A model generated the notes under the pieces. That model did no database searches. It had not been told where the DNA came from and was given only the letters and a program-made list of their open reading frames with translations. A program made the position numbers and the translations under genes. A stretch of DNA of 64,000 nt, from the NCBI GenBank assembly GCA_014138645.1, contig JACJIB010000006.1, forward strand, positions 62,001 to 126,000. Direction: 5' to 3'. Position 1 is the stretch's first letter; each line of letters begins with the position of its first letter. This DNA is from Methylorubrum thiocyanatum. Its GTDB lineage: Bacteria > Pseudomonadota > Alphaproteobacteria > Rhizobiales > Beijerinckiaceae. This document shows positions 62,680-64,000 of this stretch, piece by piece.

Positions 62680-63428
62680 GCGCGGCGCGCGACTTCGACC
62701 GTGAGACGCAGGACGTGGCGGGTCACCGCTACGCCTACGACTTCGACCTCGACGTGATGCACAAATACATGGTGCGCGCCTTCGAGCCGTTCTTCCGGCC
62801 GGGCCGGCTGCTCGAACTCGGCAGCTTCCGCGGCGACTTCACCCGGCGCCTGACGCCGTTCTTCGACGACATCACCTGCGTCGAGGCCTCGGGCGAGGCG
62901 ATCGCGGCGGCGCGAGGCGCGTTCGGCGAACGTGTGCGCTTCGTCCACGCGACCTTCGAGGACGTGGTCCTGCCCGATTGCTACGATACGGTGGTCCTCA
63001 CCCACGTGCTCGAACATCTCGACGACCCGGTCGGAACGCTTGCCCGCATCGACCGGGACTGGCTCGCCGAGGGCGGACGCCTGCTGCTCGCCTGCCCGAA
63101 CGCCAACGCGCCGTCCCGGCAGATCGCGGTGAAGATGGGCCTGATCTCCCACAACGCCGCCGTCACCGAGGCCGAGCGGCAGCACGGCCACCGCTGCACC
63201 TACAGCCTCGACACGCTGGAACGCGACGCCGCCGCCGCAGGCCTCCGGGTGATCCACCGCTCCGGCGTCTTCTTCAAGGCGCTGGCGAACTTCCAGTGGG
63301 ATGCCCTGCTGAAGACCGACATCGTCTCGCCGGCCTATCTCGACGGCTGCTACGCCCTGGGCCAGCTCTACCCGGACCTGTGCGCGAGCATCTATCTCGT
63401 CTGCGAGCGGGGTTCGCGTGGCGGTTAG
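62676..63428 (+). CDS. class I SAM-dependent methyltransferase
   Basis: 250 residues. LLELGSFRGDFTRRLTPFFDDITCVEASGEAI is motif I and the following acidic loop; TVVLTHVLEHLDDPVGTL is motif II/III; GGRLLLACPNANAPSRQI follows. It resembles methyltransferases of O-antigen/glycan clusters. Last gene of the cassette, start overlapping the GNAT stop. Confidence 0.87.
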   Translation: MSAARDFDRETQDVAGHRYAYDFDLDVMHKYMVRAFEPFFRPGRLLELGSFRGDFTRRLTPFFDDITCVEASGEAIAAARGAFGERVRFVHATFEDVVLPDCYDTVVLTHVLEHLDDPVGTLARIDRDWLAEGGRLLLACPNANAPSRQIAVKMGLISHNAAVTEAERQHGHRCTYSLDTLERDAAAAGLRVIHRSGVFFKALANFQWDALLKTDIVSPAYLDGCYALGQLYPDLCASIYLVCERGSRGG

Positions 63429-63480
63429 AGCACCATCCCGACAGGTGACTTCCGGCCCTCGGGATGAGGCAAAACGACAT
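63427..63480. repeat. diverged copy of the 49-bp palindromic repeat
   Basis: AGAGCACCATCCCGACAGGTGACTTCCGG resembles the reverse complement of the copies at 4889 and 11042 (AGAGCATCGCCCCGAAAGGTGG, then CCGGC), with several changes. It directly abuts the methyltransferase stop. The remaining gap to 63651 holds no other feature I can support. Confidence 0.35.
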
Positions 63481-63651
63481 CTCGAAGCAGGGTCGGGGAG
63501 GGATGCAGGCGACGCCGCGGGCCACGGGACGCGATGCATTCGGTCTCCCGATCACATCCCGCGGAGGACGGCTTCGCTTGCCTCCGGCGCAGCGGTAGGA
63601 TGCCGCCCACGGCTTTGCGGCCGGATGCGCGAGCGAGGGGGCGAGGGCGAG

Positions 63652-64000
63652 ATGGAACGTCGGGACTTCATCACGGCACTGGGTGCGGCGGCCGGACTGG
63701 CCTCGATGGCCGCCGTCCGAGCCCAGGCGGCGGAACACGATCATGGCCATGATCACGGGCACGACCACGGCGCTGCGGGCGGCCATCCCGAGCCTGCGAC
63801 GCCGTTCGCGGCGCTGAAGGAGGCGAGTGCCCACTGCGTCTCGACCGGCAACGACTGCCTCAACCACTGCTTCGCCATGCTGGCGATGAAGGACACGAGC
63901 ATGACCGCCTGCATGCGGGCGACCTACGACCTCGTGCATGCCTGCGCGGCGCTGGAAACGCTCGCCGCGGTGAACTCGCCCCACACCCGCGCCATGGCGC
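63652..64000 (+). CDS. Tat-exported four-helix-bundle copper-storage-type protein (partial)
   Basis: 116 residues are visible before the window ends. The N-terminus RRDFITALGAAAGLASMAA is a Tat signal. A His-rich run (HDHGHDHGHDHG) precedes a helical segment with Cys62, Cys69, Cys73, Cys87 and Cys98, spaced like the copper-storage protein (Csp/DUF326) family, which holds many Cu(I) ions inside a four-helix bundle. It is a likely periplasmic copper store. It starts just after the glycan cassette but does not appear to be part of it. The C-terminus is outside the window. Confidence 0.75.
   Translation, partial: MERRDFITALGAAAGLASMAAVRAQAAEHDHGHDHGHDHGAAGGHPEPATPFAALKEASAHCVSTGNDCLNHCFAMLAMKDTSMTACMRATYDLVHACAALETLAAVNSPHTRAMA

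Overview
The window is high-GC alphaproteobacterial chromosomal DNA, most likely from Methylobacterium/Methylorubrum (Rhizobiales). Pointers are the hopanoid set hpnL-M-I-J-K, hpnN, hpnH and hpnG, a CrtI-family carotenoid locus, the phaR/phaA/phaB group, many GTG/TTG starts and short intergenic palindromes. No phage, insertion sequence or CRISPR array was seen. The genus is inferred from gene content; no search could be run.

Layout. 1-1027: the end of an unknown gene, a decayed SnoaL-like fragment and an intact SnoaL-like gene. 1055-4126 (-): acyl carrier protein, acyl-CoA ligase and PLP decarboxylase, a set normally tied to exosortase A systems. 4335-12231: DoxX-like protein, MFS exporter, lipoprotein, adenine deaminase, RlmE, a DUF4440-like protein and a Ppx/GppA phosphatase. 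12379-21256 (-): probable glycosylated and acylated carotenoid locus with two CrtI-family enzymes, a glycosyltransferase, an acyltransferase, a DUF2141 protein, an ABC-2 exporter and a glutamine amidotransferase. 21333-28470: mostly housekeeping genes (HerA-like ATPase, SpoU methyltransferase, MaoC hydratase, CDF-like transporter, phosphoesterase, a hydrolase-fold protein lacking the usual serine, GST).

28749-41751 is the hopanoid side-chain region. HpnH adds adenosine to the hopene skeleton and HpnG removes adenine. HpnI, HpnK and HpnJ then build the glucosamine and cyclitol-ether head group, and HpnN with HpnL/HpnM probably handles transport. Divergent from hpnL is a complete L-arginine:glycine-type amidinotransferase. 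Guanidino-substituted hopanoid cyclitol ethers have been reported from Methylobacterium, so this gene is the best candidate in the window for an unassigned step: guanidinylation of the cyclitol amine.

41775-55759: polysaccharide export lipoprotein, gluconokinase, HAD phosphatase, lytic transglycosylase, L32, the PHA genes, a lipid A-type acyltransferase, M29 aminopeptidase, DUF2218 protein, FAD-linked oxidase, FAH hydrolase and NUDIX hydrolase. tRNA-Gly(GCC) follows. 56138-63428 is a compact seven-gene glycan-modification cassette with overlapping genes: TPR-GT41 transferase, sugar aminotransferase, WbqC, two paralogous beta-propeller glycosidase-like proteins, GNAT and methyltransferase. The window ends inside a Tat-exported Cys/His-rich copper-storage-type protein.
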